Shown here piece after piece: positions 1-12,038 of a DNA stretch of 64,000 nt. Position numbers and translations under genes: made by a program. A model generated the notes under the pieces. It was given only the letters and a program-made list of their open reading frames with translations. It did not search any database and was not told the origin of the DNA. The stretch's first letter is position 1. The number at the start of each line of letters is the position of its first letter. Source of the stretch: Serratia nevei (GTDB lineage Bacteria > Pseudomonadota > Gammaproteobacteria > Enterobacterales > Enterobacteriaceae); NCBI RefSeq assembly GCF_037948395.1, contig NZ_CP149940.1, positions 4,154,001 to 4,218,000 on the forward strand. Direction: 5' to 3'.

Positions 1-638
1 AGCGCGACAACGGGATCCTGCTTGTCCGGCTCAAAGTTCCACTGGCGCAAATCCAGGGTTTTGGTCACTACCTGCGAAGAGCCGAATGGCGCGACGCCGA
101 CTTCGGTTTGCGCATCGCCAATCTTCGCCACCAGCGCCAGACGAACTGACTCCCAATCAGGCGTTTCGATGCCGTCAACCGACTTTAGTTCCATGCCAGA
201 CGAAATTTCGGCCTTGGCGGCGATGGATTGCGGCGCGATTTCGCCGATCACCGGGCGGAAACTCGGCACGCCGATGATGAACACCAGCCAGTAGGCAAGG
301 ATAGCAAACAGGAAGTTGGCGATGGGGCCGGCGCTGATGATGGCCGCGCGCTGCCAGACGGTTTTGTTGTTGAAGGCCTGATGGCGCATTTCCGGCGCCA
401 CCGACTCCACGCGCTCGTCCAGCATCTTCACGTAGCCGCCGAGCGGAATCAAGGCGATGACGTACTCGGTGCCCTGGCGATCGGTGCGGCGCCACAGCGC
501 GCGACCGAAGCCGATGGAGAAACGTTCAACGCGCACGCCGCAACGGCGGGCAACCCAAAAGTGTCCGAACTCGTGCACGGTTATCAAGATACCGAGCGCA
601 ATCAGAAACGCCACCAGGTTCCAAAGCACGCTGACCAT
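1..638 (-). CDS. rseP: RseP site-2 intramembrane zinc protease (partial, C-terminus outside window)
   Basis: Inner-membrane S2P metalloprotease that cuts RseA after DegS to release sigma-E and clears signal-peptide remnants. Only the first ~212 codons lie in the window. The zinc motif HEFGH falls at residues 22-26, exactly the E. coli numbering, if translation starts at the ATG at 638. An ATG also exists at 641, but the GAGG ribosome site is then only one base away, so 638 is preferred. The frame continues through the first membrane segment, the GRALWRR stretch and the start of the first PDZ domain. It lies just downstream of cdsA on the same strand, as in E. coli. Identity is very secure; only the end is missing. 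Confidence 0.96.
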   Translation of the reverse strand, partial: MVSVLWNLVAFLIALGILITVHEFGHFWVARRCGVRVERFSIGFGRALWRRTDRQGTEYVIALIPLGGYVKMLDERVESVAPEMRHQAFNNKTVWQRAAIISAGPIANFLFAILAYWLVFIIGVPSFRPVIGEIAPQSIAAKAEISSGMELKSVDGIETPDWESVRLALVAKIGDAQTEVGVAPFGSSQVVTKTLDLRQWNFEPDKQDPVVA

Positions 639-665
639 CATCCCTCACTTTCCGTCATCGACGGA

Positions 666-1508
666 TTAAAACACCAACAGCATCAGGCAGGCAAACACCG
701 GCACCGCCGCGGTCAGGCTGTCGATACGATCCAGTATGCCGCCATGACCGGGGATCAAATGACCGCTGTCCTTGATGCCCGCTTCGCGTTTGAACATGCT
801 TTCGGTCAAATCGCCCAGCACCGAAGCCAGCGCGGCGAGCACCGAACAGGCCAACAGGGTGGTCGGCACCACGTTCAGTGGCGCATAGCGGCCGAACAGC
901 CAGGAGATTACCGCCGACGTCAACAACCCGCCGATCAGCCCTTCCCAGGTTTTGCCCGGCGAGACCTTCGGCGCCAGCTTATGCTTGCCGAACAGCTTGC
1001 CGAACATGTAGGCGCCGGAATCCGCGCCCCACACCAGCAGCATCACGTACAGCAGCCACCAGGCGCCGGTAAACGGGTTTTGCTCGTAGCCGTACTGGCG
1101 CAGCGCCAGCATGCCCCAGAAGAACGGCACGATGGTCAGCAGGCCGAACAGCAGGCGCAGCGGGCGCGAGTTGCGCCAGATAGCGGCCGAGCCGGGGTAG
1201 AACAGCACCAGCAGCAGCGCCGCCAGCCACCAGACCAGCGACAGCCACAGCGAGCCGCTCACCTGCGGCACGGATTGATGGTACGCGGGAACGCTGAGCA
1301 TCATCAGCGCCAGCAGAAAACCGCACAGTATCGCCAGCCAGATGCGCTGCGAACGGGAGGTAAAACCGGCCAGTTGGCCCCACTCCCAGGCTGCTAACAT
1401 GCACACGACGAGCGTTACCAGAGCAAAGGCCAGCGGCGGCAACAGGAACAGCGCCGCGATAACGATCGGGATTAAAATCAGAGCAGTTATGAGGCGATAC
1501 TTCAGCAA
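666..1508 (-). CDS. cdsA: Phosphatidate cytidylyltransferase (CDP-diglyceride synthase)
   Basis: Makes CDP-diacylglycerol from phosphatidate and CTP, the branch-point precursor of all membrane phospholipids. The 280-residue product is almost wholly hydrophobic with about eight membrane segments and ends with the family signature near residues 225-255 (SVLGDLTESMFKREAGIKD, then PGHGGILDRIDS). The start is a TTG (codons read L/M-L-K-Y-R) preceded by AGGGAG, as no ATG sits nearby; E. coli CdsA also begins MLKYRLI. It lies 9 bp after uppS and 27 bp before rseP, so the three are probably co-transcribed. Confidence 0.97.
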   Translation of the reverse strand: MLKYRLITALILIPIVIAALFLLPPLAFALVTLVVCMLAAWEWGQLAGFTSRSQRIWLAILCGFLLALMMLSVPAYHQSVPQVSGSLWLSLVWWLAALLLVLFYPGSAAIWRNSRPLRLLFGLLTIVPFFWGMLALRQYGYEQNPFTGAWWLLYVMLLVWGADSGAYMFGKLFGKHKLAPKVSPGKTWEGLIGGLLTSAVISWLFGRYAPLNVVPTTLLACSVLAALASVLGDLTESMFKREAGIKDSGHLIPGHGGILDRIDSLTAAVPVFACLMLLVF

Positions 1509-1517
1509 AAGTTCTCC

Positions 1518-2276
1518 CTAGGACGCATCGGCGCCGATAGGTGTTGTTCCCCCGAAGCGGCGCTCACGTTGTGCAAATGCATTCAGCGCACCTTCAAAGA
1601 CAAGTTCATCGAAATCAGGCCAGAGCACATCCGTAAAGTAAAGTTCAGCATAGGCGATTTGCCACAGCAGGAAGTTACTGATGCGATGCTCGCCACCGGT
1701 GCGGATAACCAGATCCACCGGCGCCAGGTCGCTCATGCAAACCCGCTCGCTCAATAATTCCTCGCTGATCTGATCCGGGTGCAACTCTCCCACCCGTACC
1801 CGTTCGGCCAGCTCCCTTACTCCCTGAATGATATCCCAACGGCCGCCGTAGTTGGCAGCGATATTGAGCGTCAGGCCATCGTTATTTTCCGTCAGCGCTT
1901 CAGAGCGGCGGATCCGCTCCTGCAAACGCGAGCTGAACCGGCTTATATCGCCGATCACCCGCAACCTGACGTTATGTTTATGCAGGCTTTTTACTTCACT
2001 ATCCAGAGCACGGACAAAAAGCTCCATCAGGGCGGAGACTTCCTGCACCGGACGGTTCCAGTTTTCGCTGCTGAAGGCATAAAGCGTGAGCGCATCTAAA
2101 TGGTGGCTGGCGGCAAAACTGACCGCGCGGCGAACCGATTTCACCCCTGCTTTATGACCGAAGACACGTAACTTGCCCTGACGTTTGGCCCAGCGTCCGT
2201 TACCGTCCATGATGATGGCGACATGGCGCGGCCCCGGGGAAGATGGATTAGCCTCTTGTTGGTTTGCGGACGACAT
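1518..2276 (-). CDS. uppS: Undecaprenyl diphosphate synthase (cis-prenyltransferase)
   Basis: Condenses eight isopentenyl units onto farnesyl diphosphate to make the C55 lipid carrier for peptidoglycan, O-antigen and enterobacterial common antigen. The 252-residue protein carries the active-site segment [11 protein letters not shown] near residues 21-31 (catalytic Asp), the SSENWNRP segment and the C-terminal [15 protein letters not shown] motif. Also called ispU. The gene follows dxr after a 277-bp gap containing the dxr terminator, so it probably has its own promoter there, and it leads into cdsA-rseP. Confidence 0.97.
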   Translation of the reverse strand: MSSANQQEANPSSPGPRHVAIIMDGNGRWAKRQGKLRVFGHKAGVKSVRRAVSFAASHHLDALTLYAFSSENWNRPVQEVSALMELFVRALDSEVKSLHKHNVRLRVIGDISRFSSRLQERIRRSEALTENNDGLTLNIAANYGGRWDIIQGVRELAERVRVGELHPDQISEELLSERVCMSDLAPVDLVIRTGGEHRISNFLLWQIAYAELYFTDVLWPDFDELVFEGALNAFAQRERRFGGTTPIGADAS

Positions 2277-2339
2277 AACTCGTACTTATTTCCTCAATAG
2301 AAATATAACTGCCTTTCCGGAACATCAGGCCCTTACGCG

Positions 2340-2367
2340 CAAAAAAAGCCGTGTGCCCGACACGGCT
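2340..2367 (-). terminator. Intrinsic terminator downstream of dxr
   Basis: Perfect 8-bp stem (2347-2354 with 2360-2367, 5-base loop) followed on the minus strand by seven T at 2346-2340. It ends the dxr transcript before uppS. The remainder of the 2277-2553 gap shows no gene. Confidence 0.85.
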
Positions 2368-2553
2368 TTCAGCCTGCCCTCGCGATGCCCGGCGCAGCCG
2401 GGTCGCCATTGACGCACAGGGCGCCAATCGGGCCATAATTCAACGGTATAACCGCTGACAGGTGGCGCAGACTATACCACCTCAGCGGAGCATGAACAAA
2501 CGGCCCCGCTGCGGCATACGCGAATTACGAGCAAAATCGGATAATCGCCGTGC

Positions 2554-3750
2554 TCAACCGCGCAACGCGCGAACGCGCTCCTCGGCGGCGGCGCGCGCCT
2601 GGCGGTCAATGTCTAAGACCGCTTCGATGCACGTCGGTTCCTGCAGCGCGAGGCGTTCGACGACCTGCCGGTTGACCGCGGCAATGTCGGTAAAGCGAAT
2701 CTGCTGCTGCAAAAATGCCGCCACGGCGATTTCATTCGCCGCGTTCAGTGCGGTGGTCGCCGCCTGGCCGGCGTCGAACGCTTCGATCGCCAAATACAGG
2801 CAAGGATAGCGCTCGCGCTCCGGTTCGGCGAAGGTCAGCGAACCGATGCGGCAGAAGTCCAGCGCTTCCACGCCGGAGTTTACGCGCTGCGGATACGCCA
2901 TCGCATGGGCGATCGGCGTGCGCATATCCGGCGTACCCAACTGCGCCAGCACACTGCCGTCGGCATAGCGCACCATCGAGTGAATCACCGACTGCGGGTG
3001 CAGGATCACTTCCATTTGCTCGGCCGAGGCGTTAAACAGCCAGCGGGCCTCAATGTATTCCAGACCTTTGTTCATCATGGTGGCGGAGTCCACCGAGATC
3101 TTGCGGCCCATCGACCAGTTCGGGTGGGCACAGGCTTGATCCGGGGTCATCGCGGCGAACTGCTCCAGCGGCGTGGTGCGGAACGGGCCGCCTGAGCCGG
3201 TAAGCACGATGCGCGAAACGCCATGACTGTCCAGGGAAGAGTATCCCAACTGGCGCTGAATGCTCTCAGGCAAACTCTGAAAAATCGCGTTGTGTTCACT
3301 GTCCAGCGGCAGCAGCTGCGCCTGGCTTTGCCGAACCGCGTCCATAAACAGACGGCCGCAGGTGACCAGCGACTCCTTGTTGGCCAGCAACACCTGCTTG
3401 CCTGCGCGGATCGCCGCCAGCGTCGGCAGCAGCCCTGCGGCGCCGACGATGGCCGCCGTCACTTGATCGACGTCATCCAACGCCGCCAGTTCGCAGGCCG
3501 CTTGTTCCCCGGCCAAGACCTCGGTAGCGACGCCGTTTTCCGCCAGAATGGCGCGCAGCTCGCGAGCGGCGCTTTCCTCAGCCATCGCGGCGAAGGCGGG
3601 CCGGAATTCCATGCATTGCTGCGCCATGACCGCGACGTTGCGGCCGGCCACCAGTGCTTTGATCGCAAAACGGTCGGGATTAGCCCTGACCACGGCCAGG
3701 GTGCTGGTCCCTACCGAGCCGGTCGAGCCAAGAATGGTCAGTTGCTTCAT
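2554..3750 (-). CDS. dxr: 1-deoxy-D-xylulose 5-phosphate reductoisomerase
   Basis: Second, committed step of the MEP isoprenoid pathway: rearranges and reduces DXP to 2-C-methyl-erythritol 4-phosphate with NADPH. The N-terminal Rossmann motif [13 protein letters not shown] starts at residue 4, and metal/substrate residues appear in [19 protein letters not shown] and related segments. The frame is open upstream to 3867, but the ATG at 3750 gives MKQLTILG and 398 residues, the E. coli length; the upstream part runs into the frr terminator and is not coding. Also called ispC. It is separated by terminators on both sides and is probably expressed alone. Confidence 0.97.
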   Translation of the reverse strand: MKQLTILGSTGSVGTSTLAVVRANPDRFAIKALVAGRNVAVMAQQCMEFRPAFAAMAEESAARELRAILAENGVATEVLAGEQAACELAALDDVDQVTAAIVGAAGLLPTLAAIRAGKQVLLANKESLVTCGRLFMDAVRQSQAQLLPLDSEHNAIFQSLPESIQRQLGYSSLDSHGVSRIVLTGSGGPFRTTPLEQFAAMTPDQACAHPNWSMGRKISVDSATMMNKGLEYIEARWLFNASAEQMEVILHPQSVIHSMVRYADGSVLAQLGTPDMRTPIAHAMAYPQRVNSGVEALDFCRIGSLTFAEPERERYPCLYLAIEAFDAGQAATTALNAANEIAVAAFLQQQIRFTDIAAVNRQVVERLALQEPTCIEAVLDIDRQARAAAEERVRALRG

Positions 3751-3861
3751 GAGTTCACTCTGAATAACTGTCTGATGAGATCGGAGGTGCTCCAGTGTGG
3801 AACCTTGGACACCGCTTGTCCATGATCTTTCAGTACGATGAAACGGGATCTGCGCCACAAA

Positions 3862-3886
3862 AAACAAAGCGCCGCCCAGGCGACGC
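3862..3886 (-). terminator. Terminator downstream of frr
   Basis: GC-rich imperfect hairpin (3869-3886, one C/A mismatch) followed on the minus strand by TTTGTTTTTT. The plus strand also has a T run at 3887-3893, so it may act in both directions. Confidence 0.75.
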
Positions 3887-3907
3887 TTTTTTTCTGCGCG
3901 ATGCTGA

Positions 3908-4465
3908 TTAGAAATCCATCAGCTCTTTTTCTTTCTCTGCCAGCGCGGCATCGACCAGCTTGATGTAAGCGTCGGTCATTTTCTGAATCTCGTCTTGTGA
4001 ACGACGTTCTTCGTCTTCGCTGATCTCTTTGTCTTTCAGCAGCGCCTTGACCTTGTCGTTAGCGTCGCGACGCACGTTACGCACCGCTACGCGGCCCTGC
4101 TCGGCTTCGCCGCGTACGATCTTGATCAGATCCTTACGACGTTCTTCGGTTAGCGGAGGCAGCGGAACGCGAATGTCAGAGCCGGCGGAAGACGGGTTGA
4201 GGCCCAGATCGGAGCTCATGATCGCTTTCTCAACGGCCTGGCTCAGGCTGCGGTCGAACACGTTGATTTTCAGCGTGCGGGAGTCTTCCACGGTCACGTT
4301 GGCCAGCTGGCGCAGCGGCGTAGCGGCGCCGTAGTATTCCACCATGATGCCGTCCAGAATGCTTGGAGAAGCGCGGCCGGTGCGGATCTTGCTGATTTGG
4401 TTTTTGAATGCTTCTACGCTTTTTTCCATGCGTGAATCAGCATCTTTTCTGATTTCATTAGTCAC
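3908..4465 (-). CDS. frr: Ribosome recycling factor
   Basis: With EF-G, splits the post-termination ribosome so subunits can be reused. The product is 185 residues, the canonical length, beginning [16 protein letters not shown], with the three-helix bundle ([12 protein letters not shown] near residue 26 and the highly charged C-terminal helices) and the beta-domain [15 protein letters not shown] between. It follows pyrH by 119 bp in the standard rpsB-tsf-pyrH-frr order. Essential in E. coli. Confidence 0.98.
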   Translation of the reverse strand: MTNEIRKDADSRMEKSVEAFKNQISKIRTGRASPSILDGIMVEYYGAATPLRQLANVTVEDSRTLKINVFDRSLSQAVEKAIMSSDLGLNPSSAGSDIRVPLPPLTEERRKDLIKIVRGEAEQGRVAVRNVRRDANDKVKALLKDKEISEDEERRSQDEIQKMTDAYIKLVDAALAEKEKELMDF

Positions 4466-4584
4466 GTTGCAAACCCTTGGAAGCTGGTTACTTGGCAGGC
4501 GATACTCAAGTATAGCCCGTAATCGTACTCGGAGAGCGCGCGGCGCCTGGCGTCACGCGCACCGAAAAAGGGGTGTGAACAGCC

Positions 4585-5310
4585 TTATTTGCTGATCAGC
4601 GTACCTTCGTTCTCACCCATCACCACGCGGCGCAGCGCGCCAGGCTTGTTCATGTTGAACACGCGGATCGGCAAGCCGTGATCGCGGGCCAGCGTAAACG
4701 CCGCCAGATCCATCACTTTCAGCTCGCGCTCCAGCACGTCCTGATAGGTTAATTGTTCATACAGCGTCGCATCCGGGTTTTTCACCGGATCGGCGGAGTA
4801 TACGCCATCCACTTTGGTGGCTTTCAGCACCACGTCCGCTTCGATCTCGATACCGCGCAGGCAAGCGGCGGAATCGGTGGTGAAGAACGGGTTGCCGGTA
4901 CCGGCGGAGAAGATCACCACGCGGTTGTTGCGCAGCAGGCTGATAGCCTCTGCCCAGCTGTAATTGTCACATACGCCGTTCAGCGGGATCGCCGACATCA
5001 GGCGGGCGTTCACATAGGCACGGTGCAGTGCATCACGCATAGCCAGGCCGTTCATCACGGTAGCCAGCATTCCCATGTGGTCGCCCACTACGCGGTTCAT
5101 GCCGGCTTGCGCCAGGCCCGCGCCGCGGAACAGGTTCCCGCCGCCAATAACTACACCGACCTGAATTCCCAGTTCGACCAGCTCTTTCACTTCCTGAGCC
5201 ATGCGATCCAAAACGCTGGCGTCGATACCAAAACCTTCTGCACCTTGCAGGGCTTCGCCACTCAGTTTAAGCAGAATACGCTGATATACGGGTTTTGCAT
5301 TGGTTGCCAT
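4585..5310 (-). CDS. pyrH: UMP kinase
   Basis: Hexameric uridylate kinase that phosphorylates UMP to UDP with ATP, activated by GTP and inhibited by UTP. The 241-residue protein has the amino-acid-kinase fold signatures LLKLSGEAL near the N-terminus, [10 protein letters not shown] near residue 55 and the nucleotide-binding [13 protein letters not shown] near residue 165. It is not related to eukaryotic UMP/CMP kinases, which makes it a distinctive bacterial essential gene. Order and spacing match the tsf-pyrH-frr cluster. Confidence 0.98.
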   Translation of the reverse strand: MATNAKPVYQRILLKLSGEALQGAEGFGIDASVLDRMAQEVKELVELGIQVGVVIGGGNLFRGAGLAQAGMNRVVGDHMGMLATVMNGLAMRDALHRAYVNARLMSAIPLNGVCDNYSWAEAISLLRNNRVVIFSAGTGNPFFTTDSAACLRGIEIEADVVLKATKVDGVYSADPVKNPDATLYEQLTYQDVLERELKVMDLAAFTLARDHGLPIRVFNMNKPGALRRVVMGENEGTLISK

Positions 5311-5423
5311 GGTGTTCTGTCCTAAGAAGCAGTATTAGTATTGGGGATTTCAGCCGATGAAACGCGCCTGAGGTGAGAATCACGCTGCAGGGCCTGCCAC
5401 CGGTGTAATTCTGGCTGGATAGT

Positions 5424-5449
5424 ATGGAACCGCCAGACGGCGGTTCCAT
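5424..5449 (-). other. Strong hairpin between tsf and pyrH
   Basis: Perfect 11-bp inverted repeat (5424-5434 with 5439-5449, 4-base loop) 10 bp after the tsf stop. No T run follows on the minus strand, so it looks more like an mRNA-stabilising or processing hairpin than a full terminator. Confidence 0.6.
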
Positions 5450-5458
5450 CGACAGTCA

Positions 5459-6310
5459 TTAAGACTGTTTGCTCATCGCGGCAACTTCAGCAGCGAAGTC
5501 GGTTTCGACTTTCTCGATGCCTTCGCCCACTTCGAAGCGAATGAAGTTGGTCACGTCAGCGTTGTGCTCTTTCAGCACCTGAGCAACGGATTTGCTCGGA
5601 TCCATAACGAAAGGCTGACCGGTCAGAGAAACTTCGCCGGTGAATTTCTTCATGCGGCCTTCAACCATTTTCTCTGCGATTTCTTTCGGCTTGCCGGACT
5701 GCATGGCGATGTCCAGCTGAACCTGGTACTCTTTTTCTACCACTTCAGCAGACACGTCTTCTGGCTTCACGAACTCTGGCTTGCTTGCCGCAATGTGCAT
5801 TGCGATTTGCTTAACCAGCTCTTCGTCAGCGCCTTTAGCCGCAACCAGTACGCCGATACGCGCGCCGTGCAGGTAGCTGCCCAGCACTTCGCCTTCCAGG
5901 GAAGCAACGCGACGAATGTTGATGTTTTCGCCGATTTTTGCCACCAGCGCTACGCGCTCTTCTTCGAACTGTGCTTTCAGCACGTCAACGTCAGTGATTT
6001 TGCCGGCCATAGCGGCATCCAGCACTTTGTCGGCGAACGCCTGGAAACCGGCATCTTTTGCTACGAAGTCAGTCTGGCAGTTAACTTCCAGAATGATGCC
6101 GTAGTTGCCTTCGATCTTGGTTTTGATCACGCCGTCAGCAGCCACGTTGCCTGCTTTTTTAGCGGCTTTGATCGCACCGGACTTACGCATGTTTTCGATT
6201 GCCAGTTCGATGTCGCCGTTGGATTCAACCAGCGCCTTCTTGCAATCCATCATGCCAGCGCCGGTACGCTCGCGCAGTTCTTTTACCAGGGCAGCGGTAA
6301 TATCAGCCAT
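5459..6310 (-). CDS. tsf: Elongation factor Ts
   Basis: Nucleotide exchange factor that removes GDP from EF-Tu. The product has 283 residues and begins [19 protein letters not shown], followed by the family signature MMDCKKAL in the UBA-like N-terminal domain. The core subdomains contain [13 protein letters not shown] near residue 80, whose TDFV element inserts next to the EF-Tu magnesium site. It lies downstream of rpsB, separated by 129 bp with a hairpin. Confidence 0.98.
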   Translation of the reverse strand: MADITAALVKELRERTGAGMMDCKKALVESNGDIELAIENMRKSGAIKAAKKAGNVAADGVIKTKIEGNYGIILEVNCQTDFVAKDAGFQAFADKVLDAAMAGKITDVDVLKAQFEEERVALVAKIGENINIRRVASLEGEVLGSYLHGARIGVLVAAKGADEELVKQIAMHIAASKPEFVKPEDVSAEVVEKEYQVQLDIAMQSGKPKEIAEKMVEGRMKKFTGEVSLTGQPFVMDPSKSVAQVLKEHNADVTNFIRFEVGEGIEKVETDFAAEVAAMSKQS

Positions 6311-6363
6311 TTATTTTTCCTCGGTTATCTCGCGTGGAGACAGTTCTCATTCAGATAAGCAAA

Positions 6364-6384
6364 GGGGGCCTTTACAGGCCCCCC
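6364..6384 (-). terminator. Hairpin (probable partial terminator) between rpsB and tsf
   Basis: On the minus strand a GGGGGGCC / GGCCCCC stem with a 6-base loop is followed by TTTGCTT. The T tract is interrupted, consistent with partial termination that would make rpsB transcripts outnumber tsf ones. Confidence 0.6.
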
Positions 6385-6439
6385 TAACCAACATATGTCA
6401 ATACCTGGTTAATAAGGGCTCAGTGACGAGCTTGCCTTA

Positions 6440-7290
<851 letters not shown>

Positions 7291-7510
7291 AATGAGTGCA
7301 GTTAAAGTATTTTCGGCCAATTCCTGCCAGGTCACAAGAACCAAGTCGCGGATCGCCGGCGCGCTTTATACCATAAACCCGCTGCAGACACCAACTTTTG
7401 TTGCTTTGCGCCGGGCATCGGGAAATGAAATTTGGCAGCCTCCGGCCGGGCTGATACCATAAGTCACTGCTTCTTATTGTCGACGATAACGACACCTGCG
7501 GACGAATTTC

Positions 7511-8305
7511 ATGGCAATCTCAATTAAAACACCTGATGACATCCAAAAAATGCGCGTGGCCGGCCGCCTGGCCGCCGAAGTGCTGGAAATCATCGAGCCG
7601 CACGTCAAACCTGGCGTGACCACCGGCGAACTGGACCGTATCTGTCACGAGTACATCACCAACGAGCAGCAGGCCATTTCCGCCTGCCTCGGCTACCACG
7701 GCTTCCCGAAATCCGTGTGCATCTCGGTGAACGAAGTGGTGTGCCACGGCATCCCGAGCGATGACAAAACGCTGAAGGACGGCGACATCGTCAACATCGA
7801 CGTGACCGTAATTAAAGACGGTTTCCACGGCGACACCTCGAAGATGTTCATCGTCGGCAAACCGACCATTCTGGGCGAGCGCCTGTGCCGCGTCACTCAG
7901 GAAAGCCTGTATCTGGCGCTGAAGATGGTCAAGCCGGGCATCCGCCTGCGCACCCTGGGCAAGGCTATCCAGCAATTCGTCGAGGCCGAGAAGTTCTCCG
8001 TGGTGCGCGAGTACTGCGGCCACGGCATCGGCGAAGTGTTCCACGAAGAGCCGCAGGTGCTGCACTATGATGCCGATGACGGCGGCGTGGTACTGCAGGC
8101 GGGCATGGCCTTCACCATCGAACCGATGGTCAACGCCGGTGACTACCGCATCCGCACCATGAAAGACGGCTGGACGGTAAAAACCAAAGATCGCAGCTTG
8201 TCGGCGCAGTATGAGCATACTATTGTGGTCACTGATAACGGCTGCGAGATAATGACGTTGCGCAAGGATGACACCATCCCCAACATCATTACGCACGAGA
8301 TGTAA
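7511..8305 (+). CDS. map: Methionine aminopeptidase type I
   Basis: Removes the initiator methionine from nascent proteins when the second residue is small. All five metal ligands are visible in their family context: the two Asp in [19 protein letters not shown], the His in [12 protein letters not shown], the Glu in FTIEPM and the Glu in [10 protein letters not shown]. Length 264 matches the E. coli enzyme. It is divergent from rpsB and is followed at 73 bp by glnD, with two tandem hairpins in between. Confidence 0.98.
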   Translation: MAISIKTPDDIQKMRVAGRLAAEVLEIIEPHVKPGVTTGELDRICHEYITNEQQAISACLGYHGFPKSVCISVNEVVCHGIPSDDKTLKDGDIVNIDVTVIKDGFHGDTSKMFIVGKPTILGERLCRVTQESLYLALKMVKPGIRLRTLGKAIQQFVEAEKFSVVREYCGHGIGEVFHEEPQVLHYDADDGGVVLQAGMAFTIEPMVNAGDYRIRTMKDGWTVKTKDRSLSAQYEHTIVVTDNGCEIMTLRKDDTIPNIITHEM

Positions 8306-8328
8306 GCACCGCGGCGAACGCCGCGTGC
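8306..8328 (+). other. First hairpin after map
   Basis: GC-rich stem (7 bp, 8310-8316 with 8319-8325, extended by 3 bp across a bulged C) starting one base after the map stop codon. It is followed by a second hairpin with a T run. Confidence 0.6.
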
Positions 8329-8339
8329 AGAATATCACC

Positions 8340-8364
8340 AGGCCGGCTTTTGCCGGCCTTTTTT
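8340..8364 (+). terminator. Intrinsic terminator between map and glnD
   Basis: Stem GGCCGGC / GCCGGCC (8341-8347 with 8352-8358) followed by six T. It ends only 14 bp before the glnD start codon, so glnD must be read by terminator read-through or from a promoter inside map. Confidence 0.85.
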
Positions 8365-8378
8365 ATGGGCTGCGCACT

Positions 8379-11042
8379 ATGTCTGACAATCTCCTTCAAC
8401 AAGCGGCCCCGGCCGTGCCGATGCCGCCCGCTTCCCCCAGCACCTACGGCAACGACGAGCTCACCTGTCCGGTGCTGAAACAGCGGCTGGAGCAGTTCCA
8501 GCTGTGGCTGGCGGCAGCGTTCGACGCCGGTGCCAGCGCCGAAAGCCTGGTGGCGGCGCGCAGCGACTTCATCGATCGCCTGCTGCGCCGGCTGTGGACC
8601 TTCTACGGCTTCGAAGATATCCCGGAAACTGCGCTGGTGGCGGTCGGCGGCTACGGCCGCGGCGAGCTGCACCCGCTGTCGGACATCGACGTGTTGGTGC
8701 TCAGCCAGCGCCGGCTGACGGAACAACAGTCGCAGCGAGTCGGCGAATTCATCACCCTGCTGTGGGATCTCAAGCTGGAAGTGGGCCACAGCGTGCGCAC
8801 CCTGGAAGAATGTCTGCTGGAGGGATTGGCGGATCTGACCGTGGCCACCAACCTGATCGAATCGCGCATGATCTGCGGCGACGTCGCGCTGTTCCTGCAG
8901 ATGCAAAAACATATCTTCAGCGACGGCTTCTGGCCCTCGCCGCAGTTTTTCCACGCCAAGGTCAACGAACAGCAGGAGCGCCACCAGCGCTACCACGGCA
9001 CCAGCTATAACCTGGAGCCGGATATCAAAAGCAGCCCTGGCGGCCTGCGCGACATCCACACCCTGCTGTGGGTGGCGCGGCGCCACTTCGGCGCCACCTC
9101 GCTGGACGAAATGGTCGGCTTCGGTTTCCTCACCCAGGCCGAGCGCAACGAGCTGAACGAGTGCCAGAGCTTCCTGTGGCGCATCCGTTTCGCATTGCAT
9201 CTGGTGCTGCCGCGTTACGACAACCGCCTGCTGTTCGATCGCCAGCTCAGCGTGGCGCAGCTGCTGCGCTATGAAGGCGAAGGCAACGAGCCGGTCGAAC
9301 GCATGATGAAAGACTTCTACCGCATGACGCGGCGCGTCAGCGAGCTGAACCACATGCTGCTGCAGCTGTTCGACGAAGCCATCCTGGCGCTGGACGCCAC
9401 CGAGAAGCCGCGCCCGCTGAACGACGATTTCCAGCTGCGCGGCGATCTGATCGATCTGCGCGACGAGACGCTGTTTATCCGCGAGCCGCAGGCCATCATG
9501 CGCATGTTCTACCTGATGGTGCGCAACCGCGAGATCAAGGGCATTTATTCCACCACCGTGCGCCAGCTGCGCCACGCCCGCCGCCATCTGAAACAGCCGC
9601 TGTGCACCATTCCGGAAGCGCGCGATCTGTTTATGGCCATTCTGCGCCATCCCGGCGCGGTCTCGCGCGCGCTGGTGCCGATGCACCGTCACAGCGTGCT
9701 GTGGGCCTATATGCCGCAGTGGGGCAAGATCGTCGGCCAGATGCAGTTCGACCTGTTCCACGCCTATACCGTCGATGAACACACCATCCGCGTGCTGCAA
9801 AAGCTGGAGAGCTTCGCCGATGCGCAAACCCGGCCGCGCCATCCGCTGTGCGTGGAACTATACCCGCGTCTACCGCATCCGGAACTGCTGCTGCTGGCGG
9901 CGCTGTTCCACGATATCGCCAAAGGGCGCGGCGGCGATCACTCGATCCTCGGTGCGGAAGACGTAGTGGAGTTCGCCGAACTGCACGGCCTGAACTCGCG
10001 CGAAACCCAACTGGTGGCCTGGCTGGTGCGCTGGCACCTGCTGATGTCGGTCACCGCGCAGCGCCGCGATATCCAGGATCCGACGGTGATCCAGCAGTTC
10101 AGCAGCGAAGTGCAGAGCGAAACCCGCCTGCGTTACCTGGTGTGCCTGACGGTGGCGGATATCTGCGCCACCAACGAAACCCTGTGGAACAGCTGGAAAC
10201 AGAGCCTGTTGCGCGAGCTGTACTTCGCCACCGAGAAGCAGCTGCGCCGCGGCATGCAGAATAGCCCGGATCTGCGCGAACGCGTGCGCCATCACCGCCT
10301 GCAGGCGCTGGCGCTGCTGCGCATGGACAACATCGACGAAGAGGCGCTGCACCGCATCTGGAGCCGCTGCCGCGCCGACTATTTCCTGCGCCACTCGCCG
10401 AACCAGCTGGCCTGGCACGCCCGTCACCTGCTGGCCCACGACTCCACCCAGCCGCTGGTGCTGGTCAGCCGCCAGGCGACGCGCGGCGGCACCGAGATCT
10501 TTATCTGGAGCCCGGATCGCCCCTACCTGTTCGCCGCCGTCGCCGGCGAGATGGATCGCCGCAATCTGAGCGTGCACGACGCGCAGATCTTCACCAACCG
10601 CGACGGCATGGCGATGGACACCTTTATCGTGCTGGAGCCGGACGGCAGCCCGCTGGCACAGGATCGCCACACGGCGATCCGCCAGGCCTTGCTGCAGGCC
10701 ATCACCCAGCGGGAGTACCAGCCGCCGCGCGTGCGCCGGCCTTCTTCCAAGCTGCGTCATTTCAGCGTGCCGACCGAGGTCACCTTCCTGCCGACCCACA
10801 CCGATCGCCGCAGCTACCTGGAGCTGATCGCACTTGACCAGCCCGGCCTGCTGGCGCGGGTGGGCGAAGTGTTCGCCGACCTGGGGCTGTCGCTGCACGG
10901 CGCGCGCATTACCACCATCGGCGAGCGGGTCGAGGACTTGTTTATCCTGGGCGACGGCGAGCGACGCGCGCTCGATCAGGAAACGCGCAGAAAGTTGGAG
11001 CAACGGTTGACAGAGGCCCTCACCCCAAACGATAAAATGTGA
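8379..11042 (+). CDS. glnD: Bifunctional uridylyltransferase / uridylyl-removing enzyme
   Basis: Primary glutamine sensor of the nitrogen regulatory cascade; adds or removes UMP on PII proteins. Domains in order: nucleotidyltransferase with [18 protein letters not shown] near residue 90 (Gly-Gly and Asp-x-Asp active site), a helical linker, an HD hydrolase domain with [14 protein letters not shown] near residue 510, and two C-terminal ACT domains (the last containing [14 protein letters not shown]). The ATG at 8379 gives 887 residues, close to E. coli (890). The frame is open to 8268 inside map, but that extension crosses a terminator. The ribosome site is weak, in keeping with low expression. 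Confidence 0.97.
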   Translation: MSDNLLQQAAPAVPMPPASPSTYGNDELTCPVLKQRLEQFQLWLAAAFDAGASAESLVAARSDFIDRLLRRLWTFYGFEDIPETALVAVGGYGRGELHPLSDIDVLVLSQRRLTEQQSQRVGEFITLLWDLKLEVGHSVRTLEECLLEGLADLTVATNLIESRMICGDVALFLQMQKHIFSDGFWPSPQFFHAKVNEQQERHQRYHGTSYNLEPDIKSSPGGLRDIHTLLWVARRHFGATSLDEMVGFGFLTQAERNELNECQSFLWRIRFALHLVLPRYDNRLLFDRQLSVAQLLRYEGEGNEPVERMMKDFYRMTRRVSELNHMLLQLFDEAILALDATEKPRPLNDDFQLRGDLIDLRDETLFIREPQAIMRMFYLMVRNREIKGIYSTTVRQLRHARRHLKQPLCTIPEARDLFMAILRHPGAVSRALVPMHRHSVLWAYMPQWGKIVGQMQFDLFHAYTVDEHTIRVLQKLESFADAQTRPRHPLCVELYPRLPHPELLLLAALFHDIAKGRGGDHSILGAEDVVEFAELHGLNSRETQLVAWLVRWHLLMSVTAQRRDIQDPTVIQQFSSEVQSETRLRYLVCLTVADICATNETLWNSWKQSLLRELYFATEKQLRRGMQNSPDLRERVRHHRLQALALLRMDNIDEEALHRIWSRCRADYFLRHSPNQLAWHARHLLAHDSTQPLVLVSRQATRGGTEIFIWSPDRPYLFAAVAGEMDRRNLSVHDAQIFTNRDGMAMDTFIVLEPDGSPLAQDRHTAIRQALLQAITQREYQPPRVRRPSSKLRHFSVPTEVTFLPTHTDRRSYLELIALDQPGLLARVGEVFADLGLSLHGARITTIGERVEDLFILGDGERRALDQETRRKLEQRLTEALTPNDKM

Positions 11043-11084
11043 TACAAGTAACTTTTTACCGACAACATCAGGAAAGAGAACAGC

Positions 11085-11909
11085 ATGCAGCAATTACAGA
11101 ACGTTATTGAAAGCGCCTTCGAGCGCCGTGCGGACATCACCCCGGCGAACGTAGACACCGTAACGCGCGAAGCGGTAAACCAGGTGATCGGCCTGTTGGA
11201 CAGCGGCGCCCTGCGCGTCGCCGAGAAGATCGACGGTCAATGGGTCACCCATCAGTGGCTGAAGAAAGCCGTGCTGCTCTCTTTCCGCATCAACGACAAC
11301 AAGGTGATGGACGGCGCGGAAACCCGCTACTACGACAAGGTGCCGATGAAGTTCGCCGACTACGACGAAGCGCGCTTCCAGAAGGAAGGTTTCCGCGTCG
11401 TGCCGCCGGCCACCGTGCGCCAGGGCGCGTTCATCGCGCGTAACACCGTGCTGATGCCGTCTTACGTTAACATCGGCGCCTACGTCGACGAAGGCACCAT
11501 GGTCGACACCTGGGCCACCGTCGGTTCTTGCGCGCAGATCGGCAAAAACGTTCACCTGTCCGGCGGCGTCGGCATCGGTGGCGTACTGGAGCCGCTGCAG
11601 GCCAACCCGACCATCATCGAAGACAACTGCTTCATCGGCGCGCGCTCCGAAGTGGTGGAAGGCGTGATCGTGGAAGAAGGCTCGGTGATTTCGATGGGCG
11701 TATACCTTGGCCAGAGCACCCGTATCTATGACCGCGAGACCGGCGAAATCCATTACGGCCGCGTACCGGCGGGTTCGGTGGTGGTTTCCGGTAACCTGCC
11801 GTCGAAAGACGGTTCTTACAGCCTGTACTGCGCGGTGATCGTCAAGAAAGTCGACGCCAAAACACGCGGTAAAGTCGGCATTAATGAGTTATTGCGCACT
11901 ATCGACTAA
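11085..11909 (+). CDS. dapD: 2,3,4,5-tetrahydropyridine-2,6-dicarboxylate N-succinyltransferase
   Basis: Succinyl-CoA-dependent step of the lysine/diaminopimelate pathway. 274 residues, same as E. coli. The N-terminal helical domain is followed by a left-handed beta-helix visible as hexapeptide-type repeats from about residue 105 to 220 (for example [45 protein letters not shown]). It begins 43 bp after glnD behind an AGGAAAGAG ribosome site and is followed by a clear terminator. Confidence 0.98.
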   Translation: MQQLQNVIESAFERRADITPANVDTVTREAVNQVIGLLDSGALRVAEKIDGQWVTHQWLKKAVLLSFRINDNKVMDGAETRYYDKVPMKFADYDEARFQKEGFRVVPPATVRQGAFIARNTVLMPSYVNIGAYVDEGTMVDTWATVGSCAQIGKNVHLSGGVGIGGVLEPLQANPTIIEDNCFIGARSEVVEGVIVEEGSVISMGVYLGQSTRIYDRETGEIHYGRVPAGSVVVSGNLPSKDGSYSLYCAVIVKKVDAKTRGKVGINELLRTID

Positions 11910-11914
11910 ATTGA

Positions 11915-11944
11915 AATAGCGGGTGATTCACCCGCTATTTTTTT
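11915..11944 (+). terminator. Intrinsic terminator after dapD
   Basis: 12-bp perfect stem (11915-11926 with 11928-11939) followed by a T run to 11944, 5 bp after the dapD stop. Confidence 0.92.
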
Positions 11945-12038
11945 GTCTGCGTTTCGCTGGCAGTCACAGTCGCAGATCTCGCTTTCCGCCATAATTGCAG
12001 TCGTGGAATATAACGATCACATCTAAAGAGGGCGCAGT

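Noticed and set aside
228..1397. 389-codon plus-strand frame across rseP and cdsA
   Set aside because: Both minus-strand genes are unmistakable; the frame is their antisense shadow.
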